Of a stretch of 64,000 bases of DNA, positions 31,401 to 41,486 are shown piece by piece (position 1 is the first letter of the stretch; the number at the start of each line of letters is the position of its first letter). Below the pieces are notes generated by a model that worked only from the letters and a program-made list of their open reading frames with translations, ran no database searches and had not been told where the DNA came from. A program made the translations under genes and the position numbers. The stretch covers positions 67,408,257-67,472,256 of the forward strand of contig OY744610.1 in NCBI GenBank assembly GCA_963556255.1, given 5' to 3'. The DNA is from Allolobophora icterica (Eukaryota > Annelida > Clitellata > Crassiclitellata > Lumbricidae).

Positions 31401-34400
31401 GGGGTTATCTTGGCTGGAAGCCAATCAGGCAAGATGGGACTTCGCAAGTCGATGCGTTTTCCTTGGGAGCGAGAAGATCCCTCTGAAAGAGGTCGTTACC
31501 GAGTCCATGTGCCGGAGGGTTATTGTGCAAGAGGACATAATAGTTCCTCCAAGGAGCGAAGTTGACGTTCCAGCTTGGGTCGTATACCCGCATTTCCAAA
31601 AAGATAACGAAGATTGGACGACCATTCCAATGGAATTATCAAAAGATTTGATAATCGGACGTACGTTGGTGACAGGAAGAGACACGGAAGTGTGGATCAG
31701 GATGTTGAATGTTGGAGACAGAGATTCGCTAGTCAAGAAACGGACTGAATGTCCGCTGGAGCGAGTGAACGTAGTCGATGTGACAGTTAATCGAGCCAGA
31801 ACGGAATCGTATGATGAGCCTTGCCGAAGCGAAAATCCGGAGAAGCCTATGGGCCCAGGTTATCCGGAGGAACGCCAAGGAAAGCAGCAAAGTACGATTG
31901 ACCGGTTTGGATCGAAGATTAGTACAACGGCCAGTGTGGCGGAGCAGACGCTCAACCCACTTGCCGAACAGACCCTAAAACGACTATGGGAAGAAGTGCC
32001 AGCAGACATTTCGGAAGAAGAGCGAATCAGGTTACGAAAACTTGTGCTAACGTACAGCGCAACGTTTTCCCTTAACGAAAGTGATAACGGATTCACTTCG
32101 GTGATCCAACACGAGATCGATACGGGACAGGAGAAACCAGTTCGGCAACCTTTGAGACGTCAACCGCTTTCCATGTTACCGGAAGTTGATCGTCAGGTAG
32201 AAGACATGTTGAGACAAGGAATCATTGAACCTTCGATATCGGAATGGGCATCCAATGTCGTAATGGTTAAGAAAAAGGATGGCAGTATGCGTTTCTGTAT
32301 CGATTACAGGCAACTGAACCTGAAGACACGGAAAGATGCTCATCCGTTACCCCTTATCCGCGAGAGTTTAGATACCCTGGGTGGCGCCAGATGGTATAGT
32401 ACGTTCGATTTGAGAGCAGGTTATCACCAGATGGCCTTGCACCCAAGAGACAAACACAAGACCGGGTTCGTTACGAGAAGGGGCAGCTTCCAATTCAAAG
32501 TGTTACCTTTCGGATTGTGCAATAGTCCGGCCTCGTTTTGTCGACTAATGAACTTAGTCTTGACAGGGCTAAACTATGACATCTGTCTGGTTTACTTGGA
32601 TGACATAATTGTGTTCTCGAGGGACGTAGAGACGCACATGCAACGTCTAGAGATGATTTTCAGGAGATTACAAGAGTATAATCTCAAGCTGAAACCATCC
32701 AAATGTTACCTGTTACAACAGAGAGTATTGTTTCTTGGTCACGTTTTGAGTGAAGAAGGGGTCGCGACGGATCCGAGCAAGATCAAGGCCGTAGAAGAAT
32801 GGTCTGCTCCTCGGAACTTGAGGCAAGTCAGATCCTTCGTTGGTCTTTGCTCCTATTACCGACGTTTCATACATGATTTCGCGGTGGTAGCTCAACCACT
32901 TCATTTTCTGACCAGGAAAAATGTACCGTTCCATTGGACTGACGAATGTCAGGGAGCTTTCGAAGAACTTAAACGAAAGTTGGTTTCCGCACCTATACTT
33001 GGGTTACCGAACGACGAGGGCCAGTACATCCTAGATACGGATGCCTCGGCATACGCCATTGGAGCGGTGTTATCGCAAGTACAAGAAGGAGAAGAGACAG
33101 TGATTTGTTACGCGAGTCGGCTCTTGTCGACGGCGGAACGGAACTATAACGTTACCAGGCGAGAGTTGTTAGCTGTGGTGTATTTCTTGAAAGAGTTTCG
33201 TCAGTACTTACTGGGTAGTAAATTCCTACTCAGAACAGACCACTCCGCACTTCAGTGGTTACGCAGAACACCGGAACCGATTGGCCAACAGGCTCGTTGG
33301 TTAGAGATGATAGAGGAGTTTGACATGGAGATATGTCACAGACCGGGAGCAAAACACGGTAACGCAGACGCGATGTCTAGAGGTCCGGGTGAGGAACAAC
33401 CTAAAGTGGTTACCATGAGAGTTACGAATGAAGACGTGATGTGGGCACGTCCGATCGGAGAAGTAACGCGCTCCGAGGGTACCAGTGAAGATACAGGCCA
33501 GGAAATCCGTTGGACAAAGGAGTTTCTTCGAAGAGAACAGCAGAGCGATTGCAATATTGGTACGGTCCTTGATTGGAAGGAGTCGAAGCATCATCCAACA
33601 CAGGCAGAACTATCACCTGCTAACGGAGAGGTGAAAGTGTTGGTGAGCAACTGGAATCAGCTGGAAGTCCTGCAAGGAGTGTTACACAGAGGCTGGATTC
33701 AGGGTAACACAGGAAAAGCTGAGCGATCTCAGTTAGTTGTGCCCTTATCTCTACGGCCAGAGATGCTTCAGTTAACACACGCAAGCTTTGCCGGAGGACA
33801 TTTCGGGATTCGGAAGAGTTTAACTCAGTTGCAACGTCGGGCGTATTGGCCGAGTTGGAAGGACGATGTTAGACGGTTCTGCCAAAGGTGCGATCGCTGT
33901 GCTCGTTATCGAAGGGAGAAACCTCCAAGACAGGGTTACATGCAGACTCCTGTGGTCGGTGAACCAATGGAGAGATTCGGAATTGATATAACTGGTCCGC
34001 ATCCTGTATCAAGTAAAGGCAACAAATACATACTGACAGCGATAGATTACTTCTCGAGATGGGCTGAAGCTCTGCCTATCAGAAACCAAGAGGCCGTTAC
34101 TGTGGCAGAATCGCTTATGGTACACGTGTTCTCGAGGTTTGGTATGCCACGCCAGATCCTGACGGATCAGGGACCGTGTTTTGAGTCGAAGTTATTCAAA
34201 GAGCTGTGTAAACGCATGGAGATTGACAAAGTACGTACAACTCCATATCGACCCTCTGGTAACGGAATGATCGAAAGGTTCCACAGAACCCTGAACATGT
34301 TGATCGGAAAGGTAGTGTCGGAACGACAAAAGGATTGGGATGTTCATGTACCATATGTAATGGCGGCATATCGAGGTACTGAACATGAAGCGACCCAACG

Positions 34401-35007
34401 GACACCTAATTTCCTGTTCCTGGGAAGAGAGAACCATACGCCATTAGACTTGATTCTAGCCCAAGTTACAGAGTTCGAGAGACCGTCTTACAGTGACATG
34501 GAAGAGTACGTGGAGAAACAGAAAGAGAAAATGGAACGATCGTATCGGCTTGTACGAGAACAGTTAAAGAGAGTAGCAGAAAGAAGGAAAAAAGCCTACG
34601 ATTTGAGAGTGAGACCTAGCAAGTTCGCTCAAGGAGATTGGGTTTACTATTACTACCCTCGGCTAAGAAGTGGAAGGAAGACAAAATGGGCTCGCTATTA
34701 CACCGGCCCATTCTTGATTATTCAAGTGCTCAGTCCGTGTCTGTACCGGATTCAGAAGAGTCCGAAATCCACGCTAATGGTTGTGCACGTGGATAAATTG
34801 AAGCCGTTTTACGGTAAACCTCCGAGTACCTGGTTACCGGAGAGGGACAGAAATCTTGAGTTACCTACAGTAGACTGGCCAGTCCTGGCTCAAGATCCTA
34901 ACGCAGAACATGAACCAGAGGAACCTTCAGAGAATCCAGAAGAGACCGCTGATCCAGAATTGCCACCTGGACGACGGACGAGACGAAGACCTCGCTTGGA
35001 TGGATGA
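27904..35007 (+). CDS. Gag-Pol polyprotein, 2367 residues
   Basis: The single frame encodes, in order: a highly charged, probably disordered region of about 770 residues whose first 188 codons lie in the LTR; a capsid-like domain (about 770-930, starting KLEKYDGKSAIAAFLAKFE); a CYLCKRKGHMKRFC knuckle (about 1036); an aspartic protease motif LLDSGSEMS (about 1100); RT with VKKKDGSMRFCIDYRQLN (about 1455) and YLDD (about 1565); RNase H with DTDASAYAIGAVLS (about 1711); and integrase with an HHCC finger (about 1959-2002) and catalytic Asp/Asp/Glu in FGIDITGPH, TDQGPCFES and GNGMIERFH. There is no stop or frameshift, so the copy may be active. The N-terminal extension is unusually long for this family. 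The ATG at 27904 is the first in frame, 18 bases after a TATA-like stretch. Confidence 0.92.
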   Translation: MFACLRRHDVTTRQMYTLSSRTGERSEFSPIDDNSRVMRCRMVREGSVKVEKKRKSLTKRSHRKLRTPAGKRANPVLKDGHPEDEDVAHPATAAVAESESEMELDSDTVRKQAIPSGPPLGEMGTESGDREPLVYSRSRQDSDPGDSRRSVGWSRTQPDDEAASRVRPTQIGTTSDEGLVDLERRTSQTGTRSGVLTFSCHRTRQGQEDTEDESDEVPHSEHGGARPKLRKRKSKRRLLDETGAPDETSAFETEAGTRSGRERGFHEDNGWLITVPKTTEVVQNDVNNETFTHWRETVGESRFDRSKPLDDNRVPRIIHERTFDNRSGNLVQVQVPSIVRGKQPVQLRQACDRPRDIETGLKPRGDAVVQKTSGDIVAHQRNEGNRVPFTNMEEGRPRPVTDEVDWQAEMSYLRQSVAMMSSKLEELSVPAAQHAKSYQRETSGKPTGPGYQMDRRGKLQIEEPARSRGNTETREEVSLSETSEKLRSRYLPEDSGRESHEKTARQSSRQRLLTRGRVEAKLRSSVSSSDSDTDSVGPEEAMRTGVFDRKNLRQRGRHESYEKTERETYGKERLPEYERRGLKQALDRETERESNMGSDRDHLAWDETHERYSKGHKPDSRSRNCLRYDESDRPPESGKRDIREEDRRVTFVNGNSQSSRNKYKRSESKDYEGGEPRRKGQRQAEYISDEDSATSGDREMPKMYSKWRTGKTLGTLRGQSRHRSVVRTDEENDSRSNDGDNRRGNPKKSVGRSLVTRTRGEDRSDRGIRIKLEKYDGKSAIAAFLAKFEVCARCNRWSDQEKADQLMCALTGPASQLLWDMGAQRDVSWRELVERLKARYGSDDQTSLYRMKLRTYRQAHGETLSSVVQEVRRLMALAYPGPTSDIVETVACDAFIDALANQDLGQKVREREPVNLEAAYKHAVRLDAYGRSSTQGGDLDRRHARVKVTMEDRKDSSTEGQQSRRLEDLERKIKNLSRELDRVTINQNLGIVPRKPHERESSSDLAVGDQRTTEPNVGWRRIYPPTRLRNPDIECYLCKRKGHMKRFCPQRNAETNGATGTSEPTKAEPIQEETQNRLVKGSRVAYVVARLAGKRIHCLLDSGSEMSLVPRRFVLDAVLVPSEQRLLAANGSQIKVDGETNLRIRIGKQVYPVPCLVTDQVTEVILGLSWLEANQARWDFASRCVFLGSEKIPLKEVVTESMCRRVIVQEDIIVPPRSEVDVPAWVVYPHFQKDNEDWTTIPMELSKDLIIGRTLVTGRDTEVWIRMLNVGDRDSLVKKRTECPLERVNVVDVTVNRARTESYDEPCRSENPEKPMGPGYPEERQGKQQSTIDRFGSKISTTASVAEQTLNPLAEQTLKRLWEEVPADISEEERIRLRKLVLTYSATFSLNESDNGFTSVIQHEIDTGQEKPVRQPLRRQPLSMLPEVDRQVEDMLRQGIIEPSISEWASNVVMVKKKDGSMRFCIDYRQLNLKTRKDAHPLPLIRESLDTLGGARWYSTFDLRAGYHQMALHPRDKHKTGFVTRRGSFQFKVLPFGLCNSPASFCRLMNLVLTGLNYDICLVYLDDIIVFSRDVETHMQRLEMIFRRLQEYNLKLKPSKCYLLQQRVLFLGHVLSEEGVATDPSKIKAVEEWSAPRNLRQVRSFVGLCSYYRRFIHDFAVVAQPLHFLTRKNVPFHWTDECQGAFEELKRKLVSAPILGLPNDEGQYILDTDASAYAIGAVLSQVQEGEETVICYASRLLSTAERNYNVTRRELLAVVYFLKEFRQYLLGSKFLLRTDHSALQWLRRTPEPIGQQARWLEMIEEFDMEICHRPGAKHGNADAMSRGPGEEQPKVVTMRVTNEDVMWARPIGEVTRSEGTSEDTGQEIRWTKEFLRREQQSDCNIGTVLDWKESKHHPTQAELSPANGEVKVLVSNWNQLEVLQGVLHRGWIQGNTGKAERSQLVVPLSLRPEMLQLTHASFAGGHFGIRKSLTQLQRRAYWPSWKDDVRRFCQRCDRCARYRREKPPRQGYMQTPVVGEPMERFGIDITGPHPVSSKGNKYILTAIDYFSRWAEALPIRNQEAVTVAESLMVHVFSRFGMPRQILTDQGPCFESKLFKELCKRMEIDKVRTTPYRPSGNGMIERFHRTLNMLIGKVVSERQKDWDVHVPYVMAAYRGTEHEATQRTPNFLFLGRENHTPLDLILAQVTEFERPSYSDMEEYVEKQKEKMERSYRLVREQLKRVAERRKKAYDLRVRPSKFAQGDWVYYYYPRLRSGRKTKWARYYTGPFLIIQVLSPCLYRIQKSPKSTLMVVHVDKLKPFYGKPPSTWLPERDRNLELPTVDWPVLAQDPNAEHEPEEPSENPEETADPELPPGRRTRRRPRLDG
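28470..28486 (+). other. Primer binding site inside ORF (putative)
   Basis: TGGTACCAGAAGTGGGG starts three bases after the LTR end. Its position and the leading TGG fit a tRNA primer site. It is translated as part of the polyprotein. Confidence 0.55.
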
Positions 35008-35009
35008 CT

Positions 35010-35460
35010 ACGACTGTAGAAGTCCTTGTTAGTGACCTTCTGAAGCAGACGTGTATCTAGGACCAACTAGATAAACGCTTAATTGCGTTGGTTTTATTGA
35101 CTATTCGAGACCCATGTTTCAGTTGCCCTTTTGATGAGAGTATTTCTTTTGAGCGGTATCTGGGAGCATACAGTACCTGTGCTACCAGCAACGCTTGATT
35201 GCGTTGGTTTTACAGATTGTCAGTGAATGACCGTTTAAGTTTCCTTTTGATGATATGTTTTCGGTTAAACATTGGCTTAGTGGTTAGTACTGAAACGAGT
35301 AAAGATTCCAGTACTAGGACGCTTCATTGCGTTGGTTCTACAAGCGAACTATTGGAGAACCATGTTTCCGTTTCCTTGTGATGACAGAGTTTCTTTTCGA
35401 CAGTATAATGCTCGTAACAACGAGTGTTAAGGAAATTCGGGGCAATGCGATTTCCTTGGT
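35010..35460 (+). repeat. 3' region with three GCGTTGGTT units
   Basis: Three diverged tandem units of roughly 110-140 bases share AACGCTTRATTGCGTTGGTT and CCTTTTGATGA, at about 35080, 35190 and 35320. They lie between the stop codon and the probable start of the 3' LTR. Confidence 0.65.
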
Positions 35461-35731
35461 TACCGTTTCATGATACTTTAGTGCGCTACCTTAGTGCGCA
35501 CTTAGGATAGATCATCATGCGATAGAAGCATATGTTAGGACTTAGATCATGTGCGTAAATATGATAACTTGTAACTGTTGTCCGCTTTTATTTTGCTTTC
35601 ACGATTTGGAAGTGGTACCGGGTGTGACTGATCGACGATGGTTACCAGATCGGGAGACAGTGGGCGACTTTTCTCTCCTTTAGTTCTCCTGGCCCTTGGG
35701 GTCCGGTAGAGCCCAGGTTCATGATAGAGGG

Positions 35732-38310
35732 CCTGTTAAGGTTGGCGATTTGTCAGGTACGACAGGTTGCCAGTAGGGTGGTGGTTCGGATCGAAAGCAT
35801 CATTAAATAGGCTGTCGCTATCACGGTTCTCATCGTGTTTGGCGTACGTGCAGGGTGCCGAGAGATCGAAAGCATCATTAAATAGGCTGTCGCTATCACG
35901 GTTCTCATCGTGTTTGGCGTACGTGCAGGGTGCTGAGATTGCTGATATACCGCCCTATAACCAAAGGTGCATTTGGTTCCTTGCTCTCTAAGTGGATCTG
36001 GGTTGGGGATGTTCCTGTCACGTTTGATTAAGGTCCCCGATTTTGGCAGAGATGCTCCGCATCTAAGTAAGGTGGGGAGAGTGTGGCGGTCAAGACCACA
36101 GTGCGTAAGTGGGAGGATTTATTTTATGCGAATAGCATCGTTTTCTTTAATTTTACATGCGAAGGGAACAGCATCGTTTATCTTAATTTTTCATGCGAAG
36201 GCCCAGTATCGATCATTTAATTTTTATTTAATTTCAATAGGCGACTGTCCGGCAACGACCGTGATAGGGAAGCCCGATCGACGGTGTAAAGCCAGCGCAT
36301 AGCGAGCAGACGCGCTCATTCGGGATGCATAGAGCCTGCCTCACGGTGCGCTGCTTTATACGTGAAGAGTTGGTTCAACTCTTCATACATAGCAATACTG
36401 TTAAACAGCGTTGTTGGTTAGCGATTCAGTTACCGATTCAAATATACTGCACTCAGTGTGGTAGGCGAGTGATTTTGGTTACGACCGAGTCAGAGTTCGA
36501 GTTTCCGGTTAGTACAAATATATTTACGGACGAAAGGGGCGTTCGAATAATATAATCAGGCGATCCCGAGTACAGCTAAAGAAGTTCACTGTTGGGAGAC
36601 GGGCCGACAGCGCCGATCCGGCGGGTTGGATCCCTCCGTTGATCGCGAAGCGGTCTAGATCGCGATCGTGGGAAATCTACGGCTGAGTAATACTCGGGGA
36701 AGGATACCGTTGATACACAGGAAAACCAATTCAGTGTGAGATCGAAAACCAGGGTGAATTTGGCGACGGGCAGGAAAGTCCCTCTTGGGTTTTGAAGAAC
36801 TCCGCGATCGGAGCTTGTCCGGTAACCCATGGGAGTAGAGGTGACCTTCTTAAGGTAGCCATTTTCTGGAATTCTGAAATCCTTGAAACCAAGAGTAAAT
36901 TTGGCGTCGGGCAAGGAAATCCCTCTTGGAGTTCGAAGAACTCCAAGATCCGACAGTGTTTGGTTTTATACACTGAGACGAGTTTTACGCGATTTCGGCG
37001 TACTCGACACAGGGGAAGTTCTACGCGCTTTCGGCGTACTCGGCCGGGAGAGTTTTACGCGACTTCGGCGTCTTCGGCTGGGAGAGTTTTACGCGACTTC
37101 GGCACTCGGTGAAGTGACCGTCGGGATACCTGAAAAAACCAGTTTAGTACAAAAACGATAATAAGGGTAAATTTGGCGACAGGCAGGAAGTTCCCTCTTG
37201 GGTTTTGAAGAACCCCGCGATCGGAGCTTGTCCGGTTACCTGTGGGAGTAAGCGTGACCTTCGTTAGGGAACCAAAATTCGGAAATTCTTGGGAACAAAA
37301 TTCAGGACATTCTGGTAACCTTACGGGGTCGGCGTTACATTTGGATTGTGACACTTGGATGGCTGACACGCCGGTGGAGCGTTGGAGGGGCTCCATCGCC
37401 CGGTAACTAAAAATAGTTACTGGGAAAGACCACTGTTACCGAAAGACCGCAGTACGGGAAAAGACCGCCCGACAACTGATTACAGTGCGGTAAGACCAGG
37501 AAAACGATAGAGTCAGGAAAATCTTGTATTCAAACCAATCGTTATTCAGAGCAAATAACTTGGTGATCGAAACACGTAGTTCCGAGAACTGACCGAAGTG
37601 CGAAGTAGGGCCCACCTCGTGCGCCGGTCGGAACACAGTTCTGCGTGCGGTTAGGGAGGTTTTAGACCTAGAACCTGTCCTATCAGAAGAGAGTGTCGTG
37701 AGACCAGTATACCGCGTTAATATTACACGTGTATATATTATCGCAAGATGTTCGCGTGTTTGAGACGGCACGACGTGACGACTCGTCAGATGTACACCTT
37801 GTCCTCTCGGACAGGAGAACGTTCAGAGTTTTCCCCTATTGACGATAACTCGAGAGTCATGAGATGCAGAATGGTACGTGAGGGTTCGGTTAAGGTGGAG
37901 AAAAAGAGGAAGTCTTTGACTAAGAGATCTCACAGGAAGCTGAGGACTCCTGCCGGCAAGAGAGCGAACCCTGTTCTAAAGGACGGCCATCCTGAGGACG
38001 AGGACGTTGCCCACCCGGCGACCGCGGCAGTGGCAGAGTCCGAAAGTGAGATGGAGCTTGACAGCGACACTGTTCGCAAACAAGCGATACCCTCGGGACC
38101 TCCTCTTGGAGAAATGGGCACTGAGAGCGGAGACAGGGAACCGCTCGTCTACAGCAGAAGTAGACAGGATAGTGACCCGGGCGACTCCAGAAGGTCGGTT
38201 GGCTGGAGCCGAACCCAGCCCGACGACGAAGCAGCGTCTCGGGTAAGACCGACACAAATTGGTACCACGTCTGATGAAGGGTTAGTTGATCTCGAGCGAC
38301 GAACGTCACA
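35732..38310 (+). repeat. 3' LTR (start approximate)
   Basis: The end at 38310 is firm, from homology with the 5' copy. The start is tentative: GATAGAGGGCC followed by TGTTAAGG at 35732 would give a TG...CA LTR of about 2.6 kb, but the 5' copy is hidden in the gap. Internal repeats include a 75-bp perfect tandem pair (35789-35938), three units around GTAAATTTGGCG (about 36755, 36893, 37167) and four short units around TTTTACGCGAYTTCGGCG (36985-37105). Confidence 0.6.
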
Positions 38311-38365
38311 TAGGTCCAACATAATGCCCATGAACATGTTGGCAGGAAACGTGATTGTCCATTAA
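37748..38365 (+). pseudogene. 3' LTR copy of polyprotein N-terminus
   Basis: This frame repeats the first 188 codons of the polyprotein from its ATG, then leaves the LTR at 38310 and ends after 18 codons of flanking DNA. It is a consequence of the ORF starting within the LTR. If transcribed it would make a truncated N-terminal peptide. Confidence 0.85.
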
Positions 38366-38654
38366 AGTACATTAATTTGATACCTTCTCCGTTTGCGTCC
38401 TACTAGCCTGGACATTTTCAAGTTAATAGGCCTATTGTTAGGCGTTGCCGAAATTTTACCGCCCATAGGACCTATTTGCGTTAAATCGTTAATAGAAGAC
38501 AAATAGTTAAAATTTATAGGCTACTTTAATAGACACTTGAGCTCAGCTTACTAAGCCTGGGAAACGATGTAGTTAAGACTACCGCTTAAACAAACTGAAT
38601 TGTCTCTAAATGAGAGCAGAAATATCTTGTCTTGGAATGTTTATTTGCTCATGT
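38311..38654. other. Right flank of Gypsy element, no gene
   Basis: AT-rich sequence with no supportable frame. The target duplication cannot be checked because the left junction is in the gap. Confidence 0.5.
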
Positions 38655-39293
38655 TGATAATTGTAATTGTAATTGTAACCGAAAACTTATATAGCGCCAC
38701 TCAAATCAGCGGCGCTTTCAACCCGCATCAATGCCGGCACCGGCAAAAAGGAAAGTTTTCAGGCGTCTACGGAACTGGAGAGGAGAGAGGGCAAGAAGCT
38801 CTTGGCGGAGAAACAAGGGGAGACAGTTCCAAGCAGAGGGGCCAACATAGGCGAAACTTCTGGATTGTGCCGTGGAAGATCGCATGCGAGGGACAACCAT
38901 AAGGCCGCGAGCCGAAGATCGCAAGGAAGCCCTCGCAGGCAAGGAAGAAACTGGGTTGCAAAAATTCATTAGGTAAGACGGAGCAGAGGCAGTAAGGCAG
39001 TTGCGCATGAGAGTGAGGGTTTTAAACTGAATTCGCTGTTGAGCAGGGAGCCAGTGGAGGGAATCACGGATAAAGGCAGAAATGTGGGCAAACTTAGGAA
39101 TGTCACCTATAAGCCGAGCAGCAGCATTAAGGATAGTCTGGAGTTTGTGCATATTGGAGGAGGAAAGGCCAATGTACACAGCATTGCCAAAGTCTACCCT
39201 AGTGCAGATCAGAGCATGGACCAGTGTAGTAACACCATGAAATGAAAGAGACTTGCGGGTGGATCGGAGCTGGCGTAGATGATACTGTTGCCA
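38655..39293 (-). pseudogene. CR1/L2-like LINE 3' fragment
   Basis: On the minus strand the C-terminal part of a LINE RT is readable: TTLVHALICTRVDFGNAVYI, LNAAARLIGDIPKF, LHWLPAQQRIQFK and FAYVGPSAWNCLP. These are hallmark strings of CR1/L2-type elements. It is truncated at the 5' side and ends in an (ATTACA)n tail at about 38658-38682. The catalytic YADD region is absent. Confidence 0.8.
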
Positions 39294-40269
39294 GTGCTAC
39301 CCTGGCGAGTTCAGACATGTTCAAGTTTCATATAATCTTAGACATAAGATGCGCTTTAAACCTGTTCTTAAACTGATGCGAAGTGAGGAGGAGGGTGAGC
39401 TATTGACCAGTTCTACAATCAGGAGCTTACCAGCACTTTACTCGATTCAACAGGAGAGAAACTTGCTTAACACAGTTCAAGTCCAATATAATCATTATAA
39501 TCATATAAACAATCATTATAATCTCTAGTTTATTTTAGACATAAGATGCGCTTTAAACCTGTTCTTAAACTGACAGTTAAACGGACAGTTATGCCCACAA
39601 CAGGTTTTATTTCGACTACCAAACTACAACACAGTCTTTCGTCAAAGAATACACGTCAAACCTTCATCGTCTGTCTGTCAATCAGTCTTTAAGATACCGA
39701 CAGAGCTACAGTAAAACTATAATCTTACAAAAGCTTACCGAAATACAAATTTCGTCGTCATAGTCTGCAATTTCAAATTTGGTTAATTTAAATTAATTTA
39801 AACATGACGTCAAATGAAAATAATAGTTTCACAATGTAGCCATCAGTTAATCTATACGTTTCTGAAGACAGTCAGCTCATCTGGTTTTCATTTCGTCTTA
39901 TCATGACCATGTGTTAAAATTATTTTATGAAGCGTTCGTTCTATCAAAATAAGGCGTAACTTTAATTAGTTAAAATTAGAGTTCATTTAAAAATAAATAA
40001 TAATAAACCCAGCTGCAAATAAATAACCCAAATCATTCCAAATTACAAGATGCTAACATATTTTGCTAAGATTTTCGAAGTGGTGTGTTTTTCATTTGTT
40101 GAATCACTCTTCTGATCATAGAAATCACTTTCTGTAAGGATCGTTAATCATGTAAATGACGTCACCAGAACAATGCCGTGACGGCACTGTAGACGTTAGC
40201 GTTAGAAAGAAGATGTTGCGCTGCCTGACATCACGTGTACATTAGGTGCCGAGTCTGTCGTGTTGCTGT
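39294..40269. other. Intergenic, with a 37-bp direct repeat
   Basis: No gene is seen. AGACATAAGATGCGCTTTAA plus the following 17 bases occurs twice (about 39340 and 39537), 197 bases apart. The rest is AT-rich. Confidence 0.5.
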
Positions 40270-40270
40270 T

Positions 40271-40314
<44 letters not shown>
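40270..40314 (-). repeat. (TAAG)n tail
   Basis: An 11-unit TAAG repeat followed by ATCTTTTATTAG. Read on the minus strand it looks like the CTTA tail of a retroposon also seen at 50674 and 59517. Confidence 0.7.
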
Positions 40315-40315
<1 letters not shown>

Positions 40316-40466
40316 TCTTTTATTAGTATAAGACAAACGCTCATACTTTACAACAATACATACAAAAAGATCACAATATTATTAATACTGTCCGTTGCCT
40401 GCAAAAGTGAACGCATAGTTGCACTGAGCTGCGTATGAAACTATAGGTCAAATCATAACTGAGTGA

Positions 40467-40497
<31 letters not shown>

Positions 40498-40562
40498 GGC
40501 GAGCGGGTGAGTGGGCGAGTGAGTGGATCAACTATGATCTGAAGTCAAATCCGTTTTTTCAG

Positions 40563-40664
40563 TTTGAGCTCAGATCAAGCTTTAGAATCTGTTGCTCCAG
40601 AACCAGTCTTTGGTTCGACATCGGATCACTTTCTTTCGCCCAATTTTAAAGGTTCAATAATATG
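40563..40664 (+). other. Possible terminal exon or gene relic
   Basis: After a strong acceptor (CCGTTTTTTCAG, ending at 40562) one frame reads LSSDQALESVAPEPVFGSTS then DHFLSPNFKGSII and a stop. Immediately downstream a second frame from ATG 40661 reads MNSDIVDDGLLEAIDDFAQL and then LGRQ...SS. Both look protein-like, so this could be one exon broken by a single-base frameshift. The family is not recognised. Confidence 0.3.
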
Positions 40665-40754
40665 AACTCGGATATAGTCGACGACGGCTTGCTGGAAGCT
40701 ATAGATGACTTCGCACAACTAGGTCGCCAAACATTGTCCACTTTATCCAGCTAA

Positions 40755-41055
40755 TAGGAGATGATGATGAGTTCTCTGCCCGAAGGCGGGTTCATTGGCT
40801 TTATGCCACCCGGGGATGAGATGAGTGAGGTGATTTCACGTTGAGCCGAGCAGCTGACCGAAGAACCCGGTCGAGGCGGCCAATCAATCCAAGTGGCAGA
40901 CCAACCAAGATCGCACTGCAGTGATCCAGCCTGCTTGTTAGAAAAGCATGTATGAGGATGACAGTAGCATCATGAGACAGAGAACGAGAAATAAGCCGCA
41001 ACTGGCGCAGTTTATAATGACAGCTACGGGTAAGCTGGTTAATTAAGTAAAACTG
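40755..41055 (-). pseudogene. CR1/L2-like LINE fragment
   Basis: The minus-strand frame includes RQLRLISRSLSHDATVILIH and LTSRLDHCSAILVGLPL, matching the thumb/connection region of CR1/L2-type RTs. It is short and broken. Confidence 0.65.
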
Positions 41056-41486
41056 ATAAACCTAACAAGCTGTTATGCGACATCTTGTCGACTAAACCGA
41101 AGGAGATCTATATACGGTGAATAGCATCAGAAGAAAAGGTGTTCAAGTAAAACCTGCAAATATTCGCAAGATACACAATTTAAGGACATCTTACGGCATC
41201 AACCGATTAAACTGATTTCTAACAAATAAGTTCAATTCCATTTCGACTGCGACATCTTCTGGACTCAGGTGCAACTACAGTTTCAGCTGATTTTAATTAA
41301 AAGTTTGTCTGCTAAGCAAAGCGAACACTGTAATCTTGAGCTTAGATTTGAACTTGTTGTAAAAACAACTTCTTCAGACCTTCCTCTTCCTAGAGTTAGG
41401 TTATGCTCCAGGGCAATCAAATCTAACGACGGCCAATGCCTTGAAAACATAAGTTTAATCTCGTTGTAACATATTGCCATTAGATT

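Larger units (their letters stand above)
27701..38310 (+). mobile_element. Gypsy LTR retrotransposon, ORF starts in LTR
   Basis: A Ty3/Gypsy element with the order gag-protease-RT-RNase H-integrase in one 2367-codon frame. A 766-bp segment at the left (27701-28466) is repeated at 37545-38310, identical by eye. It contains the ATG and the first 188 codons, so the LTR itself encodes the start of the polyprotein. The LTR ends GTCACA and is followed by a primer-site-like TGGTACCAGAAGTGGGG that is inside the reading frame. The left end is cut by the gap. The 3' LTR is long (likely over 2 kb) and rich in internal repeats. Confidence 0.88.

Noticed and set aside
35789..35938. Possible short direct-repeat LTR pair
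   Set aside because: The two 75-bp copies are adjacent with nothing between them, so they are a tandem duplication inside the 3' LTR.
36325..37396. Frames of 76-113 codons in the 3' LTR
   Set aside because: They fall in repeat units and differ between units; there is no sign of coding conservation.
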